From Gammaproteobacteria bacterium (GTDB lineage: Bacteria; Pseudomonadota; Gammaproteobacteria; Poriferisulfidales; GCA-002705445), in NCBI GenBank assembly GCA_029268385.1, contig JAQWPG010000009.1:70077-121739 (forward strand): 51,663 nucleotides of DNA, written 5' to 3'. The notes under the pieces were generated by a model. The model was not told the origin of the DNA. It saw only the letters and a list, made by a program, of their open reading frames with translations, and searched no databases. Shown here piece by piece: positions 25,516-35,760 of this stretch. Both the position numbers and the translations under genes were made by a program. Position 1 is the first letter of the stretch; each line of letters opens with the position of its first letter.

Positions 25516-26533
25516 CATTTCTGCTCAATAGTATTGCAATCCATTTGGTATCATTGCTACTTTCTAGAGCAATTTTCATAACCATTGTAAGCGGCACAGA
25601 TAGAAGCATGCCTACTGGACCTAGTAGCCATCCCCAAAAAATTAACGATAAAAATATAATTAATGTTGATAATCCAAGTTCTTTACCTAAATACTTAGGT
25701 TCTATAATGCTTCCCATAATTATATTTATAAATAAATAAATTAGCGCTACTAAAAATGCATAAAAGAAATTAAATTGAATTAAAGCTATTAATATTGCAG
25801 GTATGGAGGCTATTATAGAGCCAATATTAGGAATATAATTGAGGAAGAAAGCTATTAGCCCCCACATTATTGCGTGGTCAAGGCCCATAATTGCTAAGGA
25901 TATATATATAAGGAACCCTGTTACAATACTCACTAATGTCTTAATAGATAGATATTTATTCATATTTTCGCTAAAAACATGAAAATTTGCTATTGATTTT
26001 TCACTGTTTTTAAAAGCTAATTTTATTTTATTTGAAAAACCTGCTGCTTCTAATAGTGTAAACATTACTATAAAGAGTATGAGGAAATAGTTAGTTAGAA
26101 CATTTCCAAAAGCACTTATAGTATTTGCAACTGACTGCATGAGAAATGATGGGTCAACATAATCATAAAGTAGATTAGAGTCAAAATTTATATCATATTT
26201 TTCCAAAGTTACTGAAAAATTATTAATTTCTGCATATATTTTTTCTTTATATTCTGGCAATGACTTTCTAAAACTATTTAACGATGAGCCAATTAAAGCT
26301 GCAATACTTAAACTAACAGAAATAATTGTAACCAATACTAAAGAAACAGAAATTGGCGTATTAATATTTTTTGATTGAAAGAATTTTAATAATGGAAATG
26401 AGATTAATGCAATAAACATAGATAACAAGAAAGTTACAACTATTTTATCCGCAATCTTTAATCCAGCAAATATAATAATTAAACCGCTTACCGTTAATAT
26501 TGTTTTATATATAGTGCTATTTTTATTCTGCAT
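25505..26533 (-). CDS. AI-2E family transporter-like membrane protein
   Basis: A 342-residue multipass membrane protein of the AI-2E/PerM family, with paired N-terminal helices, a central soluble segment and a C-terminal helical block. The conserved end GSIIEPKYLGKELGLSTL, then GWLLGPVGMLLSVPL, is the family signature. Members export small solutes, ions or signalling molecules; the substrate here cannot be told. It converges on the MfnE-like gene with an 11-base overlap and overlaps nhaA upstream by 11 bases, so nhaA and this gene are probably cotranscribed and may both deal with ions. Confidence 0.88.
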   Translation of the reverse strand: MQNKNSTIYKTILTVSGLIIIFAGLKIADKIVVTFLLSMFIALISFPLLKFFQSKNINTPISVSLVLVTIISVSLSIAALIGSSLNSFRKSLPEYKEKIYAEINNFSVTLEKYDINFDSNLLYDYVDPSFLMQSVANTISAFGNVLTNYFLILFIVMFTLLEAAGFSNKIKLAFKNSEKSIANFHVFSENMNKYLSIKTLVSIVTGFLIYISLAIMGLDHAIMWGLIAFFLNYIPNIGSIIASIPAILIALIQFNFFYAFLVALIYLFINIIMGSIIEPKYLGKELGLSTLIIFLSLIFWGWLLGPVGMLLSVPLTMVMKIALESSNDTKWIAILLSRNVNN

Positions 26534-27746
26534 CTTTATTTAATCTGATTTTTAAAATTATATAACCAACTATACCAGATAATATTGAGCCAAAGAATAT
26601 ACCAGATTTAGAGAACTCTTGACCAAAACTTATTACCTCAATATTTTCAGGAAAAGCAAGTGCATTTATAAATAAACTCATTGTAAATCCGATGCCGCAT
26701 AAAAATGAAACCCCTAAAATATCATACATATTAATATTGCTTGGTAATTGACACAGTTTTAACTTTATAGATAAGTAGGTAAGTAGTGTAATGCCTATAG
26801 GCTTTCCTAATATTAAACCCAGCATTATTCCCATTGGCACAGTGTTAGATAAAGAGTTAATGCTAATTGTATTTAAATCTATATCAGCGTTAAAAAATGC
26901 AAATAAAGGAAGTATTATAAATCCTGAAAATGTATGCAGTTTTTCTTCTAAATATCTTAATGGCGAATGACTGCTTTTTTTTATAGAAAATGGAATAGTG
27001 GATGCTAATATCACACCAGCGATTGTAGTGTGTATCCCTGAGTGCAAAATGAAATACCATAAAAATAACCCACCAAAAATATATACGCCTATTATTCTAA
27101 CGTTTAGTATATTTAGGGTGATTAAAACTAAAAATGTGAAGAATGCATAAAGTAAATTTATATAAGATATTTCAGAAGTATAATATAAAGCAATTACCAT
27201 TACGGCTCCCAAATCATCAATTATTGCTAAAGAAAGTAGAAATATCTTAAGGCTAACAGGGACTCTTTTGCCTAGAACTGATAATACTGCTAAGGAAAAA
27301 GCTATATCTGTTGCTGTCGGTATTGCCCAACCGGACATTGCTAAAGGTTCGTGTTTATTTAATATTATATAAATTAAGGCTGGGAACGCCATTCCACCTA
27401 CAGCTGCTACCCCTGGGAGTAAAATTTTTGAAAATGTTGATAGCTGCCCGTTGATCATCTCTCTTTTTAGTTCTAAACCTATTACTAGAAAAAATATGGC
27501 CATAAGCCCATCATTCACCCAATGATGTACAGTCTCTTTTAGTTGAAAGTTTTCAAAACTTATAGAAATGTAGCTATTTTTAATAGCATAGTAATAATTT
27601 GCGAAATCAGAGTTTGCAAGAAATATTGCAAATAAGCTAAATATAATCAGCAATACTCCCGATGCAGACTCAGTTTTCAAGAAGCTTCTTATAAAGTTCC
27701 TTGAAAAAATTTCAGTATTAAAAGTTGTTTCTTTATTTATTAGCAT
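26523..27746 (-). CDS. nhaA: Na+/H+ antiporter NhaA
   Basis: NhaA exports sodium in exchange for protons at the inner membrane. The 407-residue protein has about 12 hydrophobic helices. Key segments are VNDGLMAIFFLVIGLELKRE, the AIPTATDIAFSLAVLSVLG stretch (helix IV region) and IIDDLGAVMVIALYY, in which the paired Asp residues bind Na+ and H+. It is slightly longer than E. coli NhaA (388) owing to a longer N-terminus (MLINKETTFNTEIFSRNF). It is divergent from leuS by 63 bases. Sodium handling suits a marine or saline habitat. Confidence 0.94.
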   Translation of the reverse strand: MLINKETTFNTEIFSRNFIRSFLKTESASGVLLIIFSLFAIFLANSDFANYYYAIKNSYISISFENFQLKETVHHWVNDGLMAIFFLVIGLELKREMINGQLSTFSKILLPGVAAVGGMAFPALIYIILNKHEPLAMSGWAIPTATDIAFSLAVLSVLGKRVPVSLKIFLLSLAIIDDLGAVMVIALYYTSEISYINLLYAFFTFLVLITLNILNVRIIGVYIFGGLFLWYFILHSGIHTTIAGVILASTIPFSIKKSSHSPLRYLEEKLHTFSGFIILPLFAFFNADIDLNTISINSLSNTVPMGIMLGLILGKPIGITLLTYLSIKLKLCQLPSNINMYDILGVSFLCGIGFTMSLFINALAFPENIEVISFGQEFSKSGIFFGSILSGIVGYIILKIRLNKDAE

Positions 27747-27809
27747 AATTCAGACATTATATGGGACTTATGTTAACTTTTGTAAAATTATTATAACAAA
27801 AAAATAAAA

Positions 27810-30224
27810 ATGCATGAAATTTATAAACCAAAAAGCATAGAAAAGAAAATACAAGATATTTGGAATTCTAATAAAGTATATGCTGCTAAAGAAGATTCAG
27901 ATAAAAAGAAATTCTACTGTTTATCAATGTTCCCATATCCAAGTGGCAATCTTCACATGGGTCATGTGAGGAACTATACAATTAGCGATGTTTTTGCAAG
28001 ATATCATAGAATGCTTGGTGAAAATGTACTTCATCCTATTGGGTGGGATGCTTTCGGGCTGCCTGCAGAAAACGCTGCAATAGACAATAATCTATCCCCA
28101 AAAGAATGGACCAATGCAAATATAAAGAATATGCGAGATCAGCTTAAATCTATGGGCTTTAGCTATGATTGGGATAGAGAAATATCAACATGCTCGGAAA
28201 AATATTATAAATGGGAGCAATGGTTTTTTATAGAGTTATTCAAAAAAAATTTGGTTTACAAAAAAGAATCCCTTGTGAATTGGGATCCTGTTGATAATAC
28301 GGTGCTTGCAAATGAGCAAGTTATTGATGGAAAAGGATGGAGATCAGGCGTTGATGTTGAAAAGAAAAAAATTTCCCAGTGGTTCTTAAAAACAACAAGT
28401 TACTCAGAAGATCTTCTAAAGGATTTAAAAGAATTAAGTGGTAACTGGCCTGATAATGTGTTGACCATGCAAAAGAACTGGATAGGAGAATCTAATGGGG
28501 CCGAAGTGACATTTGTGATTAATACGGACAGCACGATCAATGTTTTTACAACAAGGCCAGATACCTTGTTTGGTGTTTCTTTTATAGCAGTGGCCGCAGA
28601 TCATAATTTAATAGAATCTTGTAACGATGAGGTTAGAATTTTTTCAGAAAACCTTTTAAAGAGTGAAAATTCTCCGAAAAATGATAAAAATAAACCAGAT
28701 GGCTGTTTTACAAATATATATGCAACGCACCCCATAACAAAAAAGAAAATTCCTGTGTGGGTTTCAAATTACGTTCTTACTGGGTATGGAACTGGTGCTG
28801 TTATGGGAGTCCCTGCGCACGATCAAAGAGACTATGATTTCGCTCGTAAATTTAATTTAGATATTGTTAAAGTTATAGAAAGCAATGATTCTGATGAAGA
28901 TGTTTATACTGGTCATGGAAAAATTATAAACTCAAATAATTTCAATGGTTTAGATAGTTATTCTGCCTCTAATTCTATAATAGAATATATGGAAAAAAAT
29001 AATTTTGGAAAAGCTGTTAAGAACTATAAATTAAGAGACTGGGGGATATCAAGACAAAGATATTGGGGTTGCCCAATACCAATAATTTACAGAGAGGATG
29101 GCAAAATTTTGCCAGTAGATCAAAGTGAGCTTCCAATCAAGCTTCCAGATGACATTGATTTTTCTTTAAGTGGAAACCCATTAGAAAATCACCCTACATG
29201 GAAGTATACAAAATGTAGTGAAACGGGATTAAAAGCAATTCGCGAGACAGATACCCTAGACACTTTTTTTGAGTCTAGTTGGTATCAATCAAGATTTTGT
29301 TCACCAAATGATGACAAAAATATGATTGGAAAAGAGGCCGATTATTGGCTGCCCGTAGATATTTATATTGGTGGAATTGAGCATGCTGTTTTACATTTAT
29401 TGTACGCAAGATTTTTTCATAAATTACTTAGAGATCAAGGAATGTTAAATTCTAACGAGCCATTTAAATCTTTGATAACACAAGGCATGGTGTTAAAAGA
29501 CGGTTCAAAAATGTCAAAATCTAAAGGCAATACAGTAGATCCAGAAAAATTAATAGCAAAATATGGTGCAGATACAGTTCGATTATTTATTATATTTGCC
29601 GCGCCAGTAGAAAATTCTTTAGAATGGTCAGATCACGGAGTTGAGGGTTCTTTTAAATTTTTAAACAAATTATGGGCCACAGGTTATAAAATAAAAAATA
29701 CAGTTGATTCAAAAAAAAATATCATACAAGACGATGAAAAAAAATTAAAAGTAATTACAAACAAGGCAATTTTAAAAATTACTGATGACTATGGAGAGCG
29801 AGCGAGCTTAAATACAGTTGTTTCTACTTGCATGGAAATGTTAAATAGCATAAATAAATATATAAAACTTAGTTCAGTAAACGATAAGGTAATTATTGAT
29901 TCTTACAAAACATTAATATTATTACTCAGCCCGATAACACCTCATATATGCGAAGAACTATCAATAATTTTTAATATTGCAGAAAAAAATAACAGATTAA
30001 GTTGGCCTAAAGCTAATAAAAATTTTATCAAAGAAGATAAAGTTTTAATAGTTGTTCAGATAAATGGAAAAGTGAGAAAAAAAATAGAAGTTAAGTCTGA
30101 TATTACACAGAATGATATAGAAAAGCTTGTTTTGTCTCTTGAAGAAATTAGAAAATATGTAGATGATAAGCCTATAAAAAAAGTTATTTATATTAAAGAA
30201 AAACTTGTTAATATAGTTATATGA
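27810..30224 (+). CDS. leuS: Leucyl-tRNA synthetase
   Basis: This class I synthetase charges tRNA-Leu. The 804-residue protein has the HIGH-type motif in [16 protein letters not shown] (~44), a CP1 editing domain ([19 protein letters not shown] and [19 protein letters not shown]), and the KMSKS loop in [15 protein letters not shown] (~567). It is somewhat shorter than E. coli LeuS (860) but has no missing core motif. lptE begins inside its stop codon (ATGA overlap), the conserved gammaproteobacterial order. Confidence 0.96.
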   Translation: MHEIYKPKSIEKKIQDIWNSNKVYAAKEDSDKKKFYCLSMFPYPSGNLHMGHVRNYTISDVFARYHRMLGENVLHPIGWDAFGLPAENAAIDNNLSPKEWTNANIKNMRDQLKSMGFSYDWDREISTCSEKYYKWEQWFFIELFKKNLVYKKESLVNWDPVDNTVLANEQVIDGKGWRSGVDVEKKKISQWFLKTTSYSEDLLKDLKELSGNWPDNVLTMQKNWIGESNGAEVTFVINTDSTINVFTTRPDTLFGVSFIAVAADHNLIESCNDEVRIFSENLLKSENSPKNDKNKPDGCFTNIYATHPITKKKIPVWVSNYVLTGYGTGAVMGVPAHDQRDYDFARKFNLDIVKVIESNDSDEDVYTGHGKIINSNNFNGLDSYSASNSIIEYMEKNNFGKAVKNYKLRDWGISRQRYWGCPIPIIYREDGKILPVDQSELPIKLPDDIDFSLSGNPLENHPTWKYTKCSETGLKAIRETDTLDTFFESSWYQSRFCSPNDDKNMIGKEADYWLPVDIYIGGIEHAVLHLLYARFFHKLLRDQGMLNSNEPFKSLITQGMVLKDGSKMSKSKGNTVDPEKLIAKYGADTVRLFIIFAAPVENSLEWSDHGVEGSFKFLNKLWATGYKIKNTVDSKKNIIQDDEKKLKVITNKAILKITDDYGERASLNTVVSTCMEMLNSINKYIKLSSVNDKVIIDSYKTLILLLSPITPHICEELSIIFNIAEKNNRLSWPKANKNFIKEDKVLIVVQINGKVRKKIEVKSDITQNDIEKLVLSLEEIRKYVDDKPIKKVIYIKEKLVNIVI

Positions 30225-30706
30225 TATTAGTTATGAAAAAAAAATTTAGTATCAGCTTAATAATTTTTATTTTAATTATACAAGGGTGTGGGTATAAGTT
30301 AGGTGGATTGGAAGTTGTTGGTGAAAATTCTAATAAAACGTCAATTTTAAAGTTGATAGCGCCTAAATCATTTGTAAAAATCTTAACTAACTCTGGCTTT
30401 ATAATTGATGACAATGACTATCAGCATTTTGTCAAAATCGAAGGTCCTTTTTATAAAAAAGAAACATCTTCTGTTACTAGTGATGCAACAGAAAATGAAT
30501 TTTCATTAACAGTTACCATGATACTTACGATATCAGCCAAAAATGGTGATGCTTTATTAGACAGAAAAATCATATCAAAATCTAAAGATCTTAAGTTTTC
30601 TTCTTCTAGTATTAATAGTTCAGCTAGTGAAGAAAAAATAATTTATTCGGATATTGAAAAATATCTTGAGCTTGAGATTATCAACATTATTAGAGGCGTG
30701 ATATAG
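30221..30706 (+). CDS. lptE: LPS-assembly lipoprotein LptE
   Basis: LptE plugs the outer-membrane LptD barrel that inserts lipopolysaccharide. The 161-residue protein has a short signal peptide with lipobox IIQGC and the typical start of mature LptE, CGYKLGG. The remainder is poorly conserved, as usual for LptE, with a repeated Ser-rich stretch ([12 protein letters not shown]). Two starts are possible: ATG at 30221 overlapping the leuS stop, or ATG at 30233 immediately before KKK. The second gives a cleaner signal peptide. Its place after leuS is the main support. Confidence 0.82.
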   Translation: MILVMKKKFSISLIIFILIIQGCGYKLGGLEVVGENSNKTSILKLIAPKSFVKILTNSGFIIDDNDYQHFVKIEGPFYKKETSSVTSDATENEFSLTVTMILTISAKNGDALLDRKIISKSKDLKFSSSSINSSASEEKIIYSDIEKYLELEIINIIRGVI

Positions 30707-30726
30707 CATAAATTAATGCTTTCTTA

Positions 30727-31416
30727 TTATTTGCCTTTGAATCCTTTATATATGTATCCTACTAAAGACGTACTTATTATTGTGAAGAATATTTGAAGAA
30801 AAATAGCTAAAAATAAAAAAAATTCTTTAATTTCAAGAATTTCAGAGTAGTAAGAAATAGACATATTAATTAATAAATAAGGAATTATAATTGAGATATA
30901 AAGAAAATAAGTTTTTAATGATCTATTTTTTGTTAAAACATATGAATCTTTTAAGTTCTTTTTTATACCACAAGCTGCAGCAGGTAATATAAATAATATT
31001 CTAGAATAAATATATATCATGTATATAAATAATATATAAAGATATATTGTAAGACTTGAAATGTTTTCTGGAAAAAAAGGAGAAAGAACTATTACATGCA
31101 ATATGTAAATTCCAATAACGCTAAATAATAAATAAAAAGTCCTATTTATAAAAATTTTTGTATAGCTTTTACTGATGCATGATAGATAACTATTTCCCAC
31201 AGTTTCGTCTAAAATTATATTTCTAAAAATATTTATTACTAATGGTGCTGAAATTACAAGATATCCAACAAAAAACAATAAAACAAAAAAAATATTTTGT
31301 ATTAGCATTATTAAAAACTGGCTAATAAATAAATATAAAGCAAGTGGAGCGTATTCTTTCCACGAAGATTTTATAAAATAAAATGAATATAGAAAAGATT
31401 TTAAAATTATTCTCAT
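30727..31416 (-). CDS. Unrecognised multipass membrane protein
   Basis: A 229-residue, very hydrophobic protein with about six predicted membrane segments: LALYLFISQFLIML, IFFVLLFFVGYLVISAP, LLFSVIGIYILHVIVL, TIYLYILFIYMIYIYSRI, TYFLYISIIIPYLLI and FLFLAIFLQIFFTII. A loop RILFILPAAACGIKKNLKDS, then YVLTKNR, resembles the SxxLTKG-type loop of several bacterial membrane proteins of unknown function (GPDPase membrane-domain-like). I do not assign a function. It overlaps the upstream dehydrogenase gene by four bases, so the pair is likely coexpressed. The pair interrupts the usual lptE-holA linkage. Confidence 0.75.
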   Translation of the reverse strand: MRIILKSFLYSFYFIKSSWKEYAPLALYLFISQFLIMLIQNIFFVLLFFVGYLVISAPLVINIFRNIILDETVGNSYLSCISKSYTKIFINRTFYLLFSVIGIYILHVIVLSPFFPENISSLTIYLYILFIYMIYIYSRILFILPAAACGIKKNLKDSYVLTKNRSLKTYFLYISIIIPYLLINMSISYYSEILEIKEFFLFLAIFLQIFFTIISTSLVGYIYKGFKGK

Positions 31417-32297
31417 TTATTCTCTTCTTTGATTGTAAGATAGTATGATGACGAGTCCTTTTCGCTATTACCATTTTTATTGCATTTATTCATATACTTA
31501 TTTACTAAATTAACCCCATCAAGCTTAAGATTTTTTTTAACTACAACATCTTTAGCAATTCTTAAGTCTTTAGCATGCAGCTTTGTTTTAAATCCTGGCT
31601 TATAATTAGATTTTAATATTCTTTCACCATGAATTTCTAAAGCTGTACTATTTGCAAAGCCACCAAGCAATGCCTCGCGAACTTTATTCTTATTGATGTT
31701 AAATTTATCAGAAATAATAAAAGCCTCGCTAATTGCATTAACAGTTTGAGCAACCACTATTTGATTGCATGCTTTTGCTACTTGACCAGATCCTGATTTA
31801 CCAACATGAGTTATTTTTTCCCCAATCACTTTTAGTATTGGCATTATCTTTCTAATTGTTTTCACTTCCCCACCCATCATAATTGACAGAGTTCCTTTAA
31901 TAGCACCAATTTCCCCGCCAGATACTGGGGCATCAATTAAAAAAACTTTATGTTTTTTTAGAGTTTTCGAAAACTCTATAGTATCTATAGGGCATATAGT
32001 GCTCATATCTATAACTATGGATGGTTTTATTTTATTTTTAATTAAGCCTTTAGGCCCCAGAAGAATTTTTTTAACGTCTTTTGTCTCAGAAACCGCAAGA
32101 ATTAGAACATCTATCTGACCAAAAAATTCACTAATATCATCTATAATTTTAATGCCACTTTTTTTAACAGCATTATGCTTTTTTACGTCTCTTACATAGC
32201 TCAATACATTGTATTTATTTTTTAAAAGATTTTTAGCCATTGGAAGGCCAATAATGCCTGTACCTATAATTCCGATTTTAGATTTTTTATTTATCAT
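31413..32297 (-). CDS. 3-hydroxyisobutyrate dehydrogenase-family oxidoreductase (GarR/GlxR-like)
   Basis: A 294-residue NAD(P)-dependent beta-hydroxyacid dehydrogenase. It has the Rossmann motif IGIIGTGIIGLPMAKNLL, the substrate-binding signature DAPVSGGEIGAIKGTLSIMM (~120) and the catalytic lysine region GKSGSGQVAKACNQIVVA (~170). Tartronate semialdehyde reductase (GarR), glyoxylate/succinic semialdehyde reductase and 3-hydroxyisobutyrate dehydrogenase share all of these. The substrate cannot be settled by eye, though the spacing and GSGQ-K-CNQ motif look GarR/GlxR-like. It is coupled to the unknown membrane gene downstream. Confidence 0.85.
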   Translation of the reverse strand: MINKKSKIGIIGTGIIGLPMAKNLLKNKYNVLSYVRDVKKHNAVKKSGIKIIDDISEFFGQIDVLILAVSETKDVKKILLGPKGLIKNKIKPSIVIDMSTICPIDTIEFSKTLKKHKVFLIDAPVSGGEIGAIKGTLSIMMGGEVKTIRKIMPILKVIGEKITHVGKSGSGQVAKACNQIVVAQTVNAISEAFIISDKFNINKNKVREALLGGFANSTALEIHGERILKSNYKPGFKTKLHAKDLRIAKDVVVKKNLKLDGVNLVNKYMNKCNKNGNSEKDSSSYYLTIKEENK

Positions 32298-32344
32298 TTA
32301 ATTAGTAATTTCAGTTTAATAGTTAATAGGTTAATATAATTAAA

Positions 32345-33373
32345 ATGCAAATATATTATAATCAATTAGACAGTAAATTAAATGAAAATTTAATGCCCAT
32401 ATATATGATAGCGGGTAGTGAAATATACCAAGAGGATAATTGCGTAAATAAAATTATAAAAGCGGCAAAACATAGCGATTTCCTTGATCATGAAATAATT
32501 TATGTTGAAAAGACTTTTGATTGGAATAGTTTTGATTCTGTAAACTCAAACTTATCACTTTTCTCTAGTAAAAAAATTATTGAATTGAGATTTTTAACAA
32601 AAAGCGTAGGTTTGGCAGCTGAGAAAAAAATTTTTGAAATTTTAGAAAATTATTCTGAGGATAATATTATTATTTTTCGACTACCTTCTTTAAAAGCTGC
32701 AGATTATAAAAAAAAATATTTAGGATCAAAAAATAATAATGTTGGATTAATAAGGCTATTTCCACTAACAAAAAAAAATATGATAGAGGAACTTGTGATA
32801 TCATCAAAAAAACTAAATTATAAGATCGATAGAAATTGTATAAATTTTATTTCTGATTTATATGAAGGAAATATGATTTCTGCGAATCAAGCTCTTATTA
32901 AATTAGATTTGATGATTACCGATAATGATCAAATTAATCTTGAGTTTCTAAAAAAAGTATTTTCAAAGGATGTGGATTTTGAAGCCAGTAATCTTGTTGA
33001 TTATTCAATTGAAGGAAATCTCTTAAAGATAAATTCTTGTATTACTTTTCTAAAAGATAATAATTATCCGGCGCAATATATTATTTGGTCATTTATTAGA
33101 TCATTTAGAAGTATACTATCGAATATTGATGCAATATCTTCTGGCACACCTAAAGAGGATATTTTAAAAAATATATGGCCTTACGAAAGAAAAAATTTAA
33201 TGTCATTTTCTTTGAGTAAACTTTCTCAAAAAAAAATAGAGTCATATCTCGGGATACTTGTTAGAATAGATATGCAGTCTAAAAATGTTCTCAATGGTAA
33301 TATTTGGGATTCTATCCATGACTTAGCTGTTTCGGTGGCGAAAAATAAACTTTCAGTTATCAAATATACTTAA
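32345..33373 (+). CDS. holA: DNA polymerase III delta subunit
   Basis: HolA is the clamp-loader wrench that opens the beta clamp. The 342 residues match E. coli (343). Seen are the N-terminal PIYMIAGSEIYQEDNCVNKI, the region VNSNLSLFSSKKIIELRF (~60), an acidic/hydrophobic core, and C-terminal AQYIIWSFIRSFRSIL. leuS-lptE-holA is a conserved gammaproteobacterial cluster, here split by two opposite-strand genes. A perfect TATAAT at 32335-32340 lies four bases before the start. Confidence 0.88.
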   Translation: MQIYYNQLDSKLNENLMPIYMIAGSEIYQEDNCVNKIIKAAKHSDFLDHEIIYVEKTFDWNSFDSVNSNLSLFSSKKIIELRFLTKSVGLAAEKKIFEILENYSEDNIIIFRLPSLKAADYKKKYLGSKNNNVGLIRLFPLTKKNMIEELVISSKKLNYKIDRNCINFISDLYEGNMISANQALIKLDLMITDNDQINLEFLKKVFSKDVDFEASNLVDYSIEGNLLKINSCITFLKDNNYPAQYIIWSFIRSFRSILSNIDAISSGTPKEDILKNIWPYERKNLMSFSLSKLSQKKIESYLGILVRIDMQSKNVLNGNIWDSIHDLAVSVAKNKLSVIKYT

Positions 33374-33385
33374 TATAATATACGT

Positions 33386-34642
33386 ATGAATAATATAGAT
33401 TATGTAAATAACATTTGTGTAAACGCGAAATCTTCCTCAAAAGAAATCTCTTGTTTAGATGAAAGTAAAAAAAATTTAATTTTAATGTCTTTATCCGAAG
33501 AAATTAACTCAAGAAGAGTAGAGATTAAAAAGGCAAATTCTATTGATATTGAAATACTTAAATCAACAGATAACTTTAGCAACGCATTTGTTGATAGATT
33601 GCTTATTGATGACGCAAGAATTGATTCAATGATAAACAGTATTAAAGAAATTATTGAATTTAAAGACCCTGTTGGCGAAATTAAGAACATTGAAAAAATG
33701 CCAAGCGGTATTAAGGTTGGTAAAATGTCAATGCCATTAGGTGTAATTGCTATGATTTATGAGTCAAGGCCAAATGTTACTATTGACGCCTCAGCATTGT
33801 GCATCAAATCTGGAAACTCAATAATATTAAGGGGTGGTTCTGAGTCTATAAATACAAATATAGTCTTATCGAACTGCATAGATGAAGCTCTGCATAAAAA
33901 TAAACTAAGTAAAAATATTGTGCAATTAATTGATAAAACGGACCGAAGTATTGTAAATGAATTACTAGGTAAAAATAATTACATTGATATTGTTATTCCA
34001 AGAGGTGGGAAAAATTTAATTAAACTTATTGATAAGTTATCATCTATTCCTGTTTTAAAGCATCTTGATGGTATTTGCCATGTTTTTATTGATAGAGATG
34101 CTGATATTGAAAAGGCAATTAAAATAGCAATTAATTCAAAAACACAAAGGACGGGCGTATGTAATGCAATGGAGACTTTGATAGTTGATAAAAATATAGC
34201 GGATAAATTTTTACTGCTAATAGAAAAGCAATTAAATTCCCATAATGTTGAAATAAGAGGCTGCAGCAAGACAAAGAGTATTTTAAACGACATAGCGCTT
34301 GCTTCTGAATTAGATTGGAGTACTGAATACTTGGACTCAATTTTATCAATTATTGTAGTAGATGATTGTTACGGCGCAATTAATCATATTTCTAAATATG
34401 GTTCTGGGCATACTGATGTTATAGTTACTGAAAATAAAAAGACTGCTGAAATATTTCTTCGAAATGTGGATTCCAGTTCAGTTATGCATAACGCGTCATC
34501 AAGATTTGCAGATGGATATGAATATGGCTTGGGTGCAGAAATTGGAATTAGTACAAATAAACTGCATGCTAGGGGTCCAGTAGGAATTAAAGGGCTAACT
34601 AATGAAAAATTTATTGTCTTAGGTGATGGGAACATAAGGTAA
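33386..34642 (+). CDS. proA: Gamma-glutamyl phosphate reductase
   Basis: ProA reduces glutamyl-5-phosphate to the semialdehyde in proline synthesis. The 418 residues match the family. Signature parts are GVIAMIYESRPNVTIDASAL (~115), the SGNSIILRGGSE loop, the catalytic Cys in QRTGVCNAMETLIVD (~258) and the C-terminal GAEIGISTNKLHARGPVGI. It follows holA after 12 bases; nadD, which often follows this pair, is missing. The gene ends five bases before prfB. Confidence 0.96.
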   Translation: MNNIDYVNNICVNAKSSSKEISCLDESKKNLILMSLSEEINSRRVEIKKANSIDIEILKSTDNFSNAFVDRLLIDDARIDSMINSIKEIIEFKDPVGEIKNIEKMPSGIKVGKMSMPLGVIAMIYESRPNVTIDASALCIKSGNSIILRGGSESINTNIVLSNCIDEALHKNKLSKNIVQLIDKTDRSIVNELLGKNNYIDIVIPRGGKNLIKLIDKLSSIPVLKHLDGICHVFIDRDADIEKAIKIAINSKTQRTGVCNAMETLIVDKNIADKFLLLIEKQLNSHNVEIRGCSKTKSILNDIALASELDWSTEYLDSILSIIVVDDCYGAINHISKYGSGHTDVIVTENKKTAEIFLRNVDSSSVMHNASSRFADGYEYGLGAEIGISTNKLHARGPVGIKGLTNEKFIVLGDGNIR

Positions 34643-34646
34643 TCAG

Positions 34647-35760
34647 ATGGCTAAAAATGACAATGATTATGAGTCTCAAATATCGCAGATAGAAAATCAA
34701 ATAGATGAAATTAGGAGGTTCCTTTGACATCGATTCAAAGAGTAAGAAAATTATTCAGCTTAATGAGTCTTTACAAGATAAAAGCGTATGGTCTGACAGG
34801 GATAAATCTTTGCATTTATCAAAACAAAAATCCGCTTTAGAGAAAGAACTTAATGAATACGATCAAATTTCCTCTGATCTTACGCAATTAAAAGAATTTA
34901 AAGAGTTATACGATGAAGATCAATCTTTAGAATTTGCAGATTATTTAAATTCTGAAATTAAAAAAATAAATATTTCCATTCAAAAATTATCATTTATTAA
35001 AATATTTAATGGAAAGCTAGATAACAGCAATGCTTTTGTAGATATTCAGTCTGGTTCAGGTGGAACAGAGGCACAAGACTGGGCAGAAATGCTTTTAAGG
35101 ATGTATTCAAGATGGGGTGAAAAACACGATTTCGATGTTGAAACTATAGATATAACTAGCGGAGATGTTGCGGGAATAAAAAGCGCAACGCTTAAATTTA
35201 ATGGTCAATACGCTTTTGGATGGTTGAAAACAGAAACAGGTGTGCATAGACTTGTCAGAAAATCTCCATTTGATTCCGGTAATCGAAGACATACTTCTTT
35301 TGCATCAGTGTTTGTTTCGCCTGAAATTAATGACGATATAGAGATTGAAATTGATCCAAGCGAGCTAAGGATTGACGTTTTTAGAGCAAGTGGAGCAGGT
35401 GGGCAACATGTAAACAAAACCGAATCTGCTGTTAGAATTACTCATTTAAAATCAGGCGTTGTAACACAATGCCAGAATGGCAGATCTCAACATAAGAATA
35501 AAGATACTGCAATGAAGCAGCTTAAAGCAAAGTTGTACGAAATAGAAATGCAGAAAAAAAGAAATGAGCAAAACAATATTGAAAGTGAAAAAGCAGATAT
35601 TGGCTGGGGAAGCCAAATCAGATCATATGTCTTAGATCAATCAAGAATTAAAGATCTCAGGACAAATGTAGAAACAAGCAATACTCAATCAGTTTTAGAT
35701 GGTAATATTGATTTATTCATAGAAGCAAGTTTAAAAAAAGGTGAAAATAATGGAAGATAA
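34647..35760 (+). CDS. prfB: Peptide chain release factor 2, with programmed +1 frameshift
   Basis: RF2 terminates translation at UGA and UAA. A 26-codon first reading frame starts at ATG 34647 (MAKNDNDYESQ...) and hits TGA at 34725-34727. A +1 shift there continues in the main frame (DIDSKSKK...) to 35760, for about 370 residues, near E. coli's 365. The main frame shows the RF2 recognition motif RKSPFDSGNRRHTSF and the catalytic GGQ in GAGGQHVNKTESAVRITH. An ATG at 34705 in the main frame is the tail of the leader, not a real start. lysS begins inside the prfB end, as in many gammaproteobacteria. Confidence 0.95.
34713..34728 (+). promoter_or_regulatory. prfB programmed +1 frameshift signal
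   Basis: An internal Shine-Dalgarno AGGAGG (34713-34718) is followed by TTC and then CTTTGAC. The spacing of three bases between the SD and the slippery CTT is identical to the E. coli site. When RF2 is scarce the ribosome pauses at TGA, slips one base and reads GAC, giving autoregulation of RF2. Confidence 0.95.

Noticed and set aside
33400-34635. Four antisense open frames across proA
   Set aside because: They lie opposite a well conserved gene, have no recognisable motifs and reflect codon bias of the real frame.
34705-34725. prfB start at the ATG in the main frame (MKLGGSFDID...)
   Set aside because: This ATG is inside the frameshift leader; the leader ORF plus AGGAGG-TTC-CTTTGAC signal explains the gene better.
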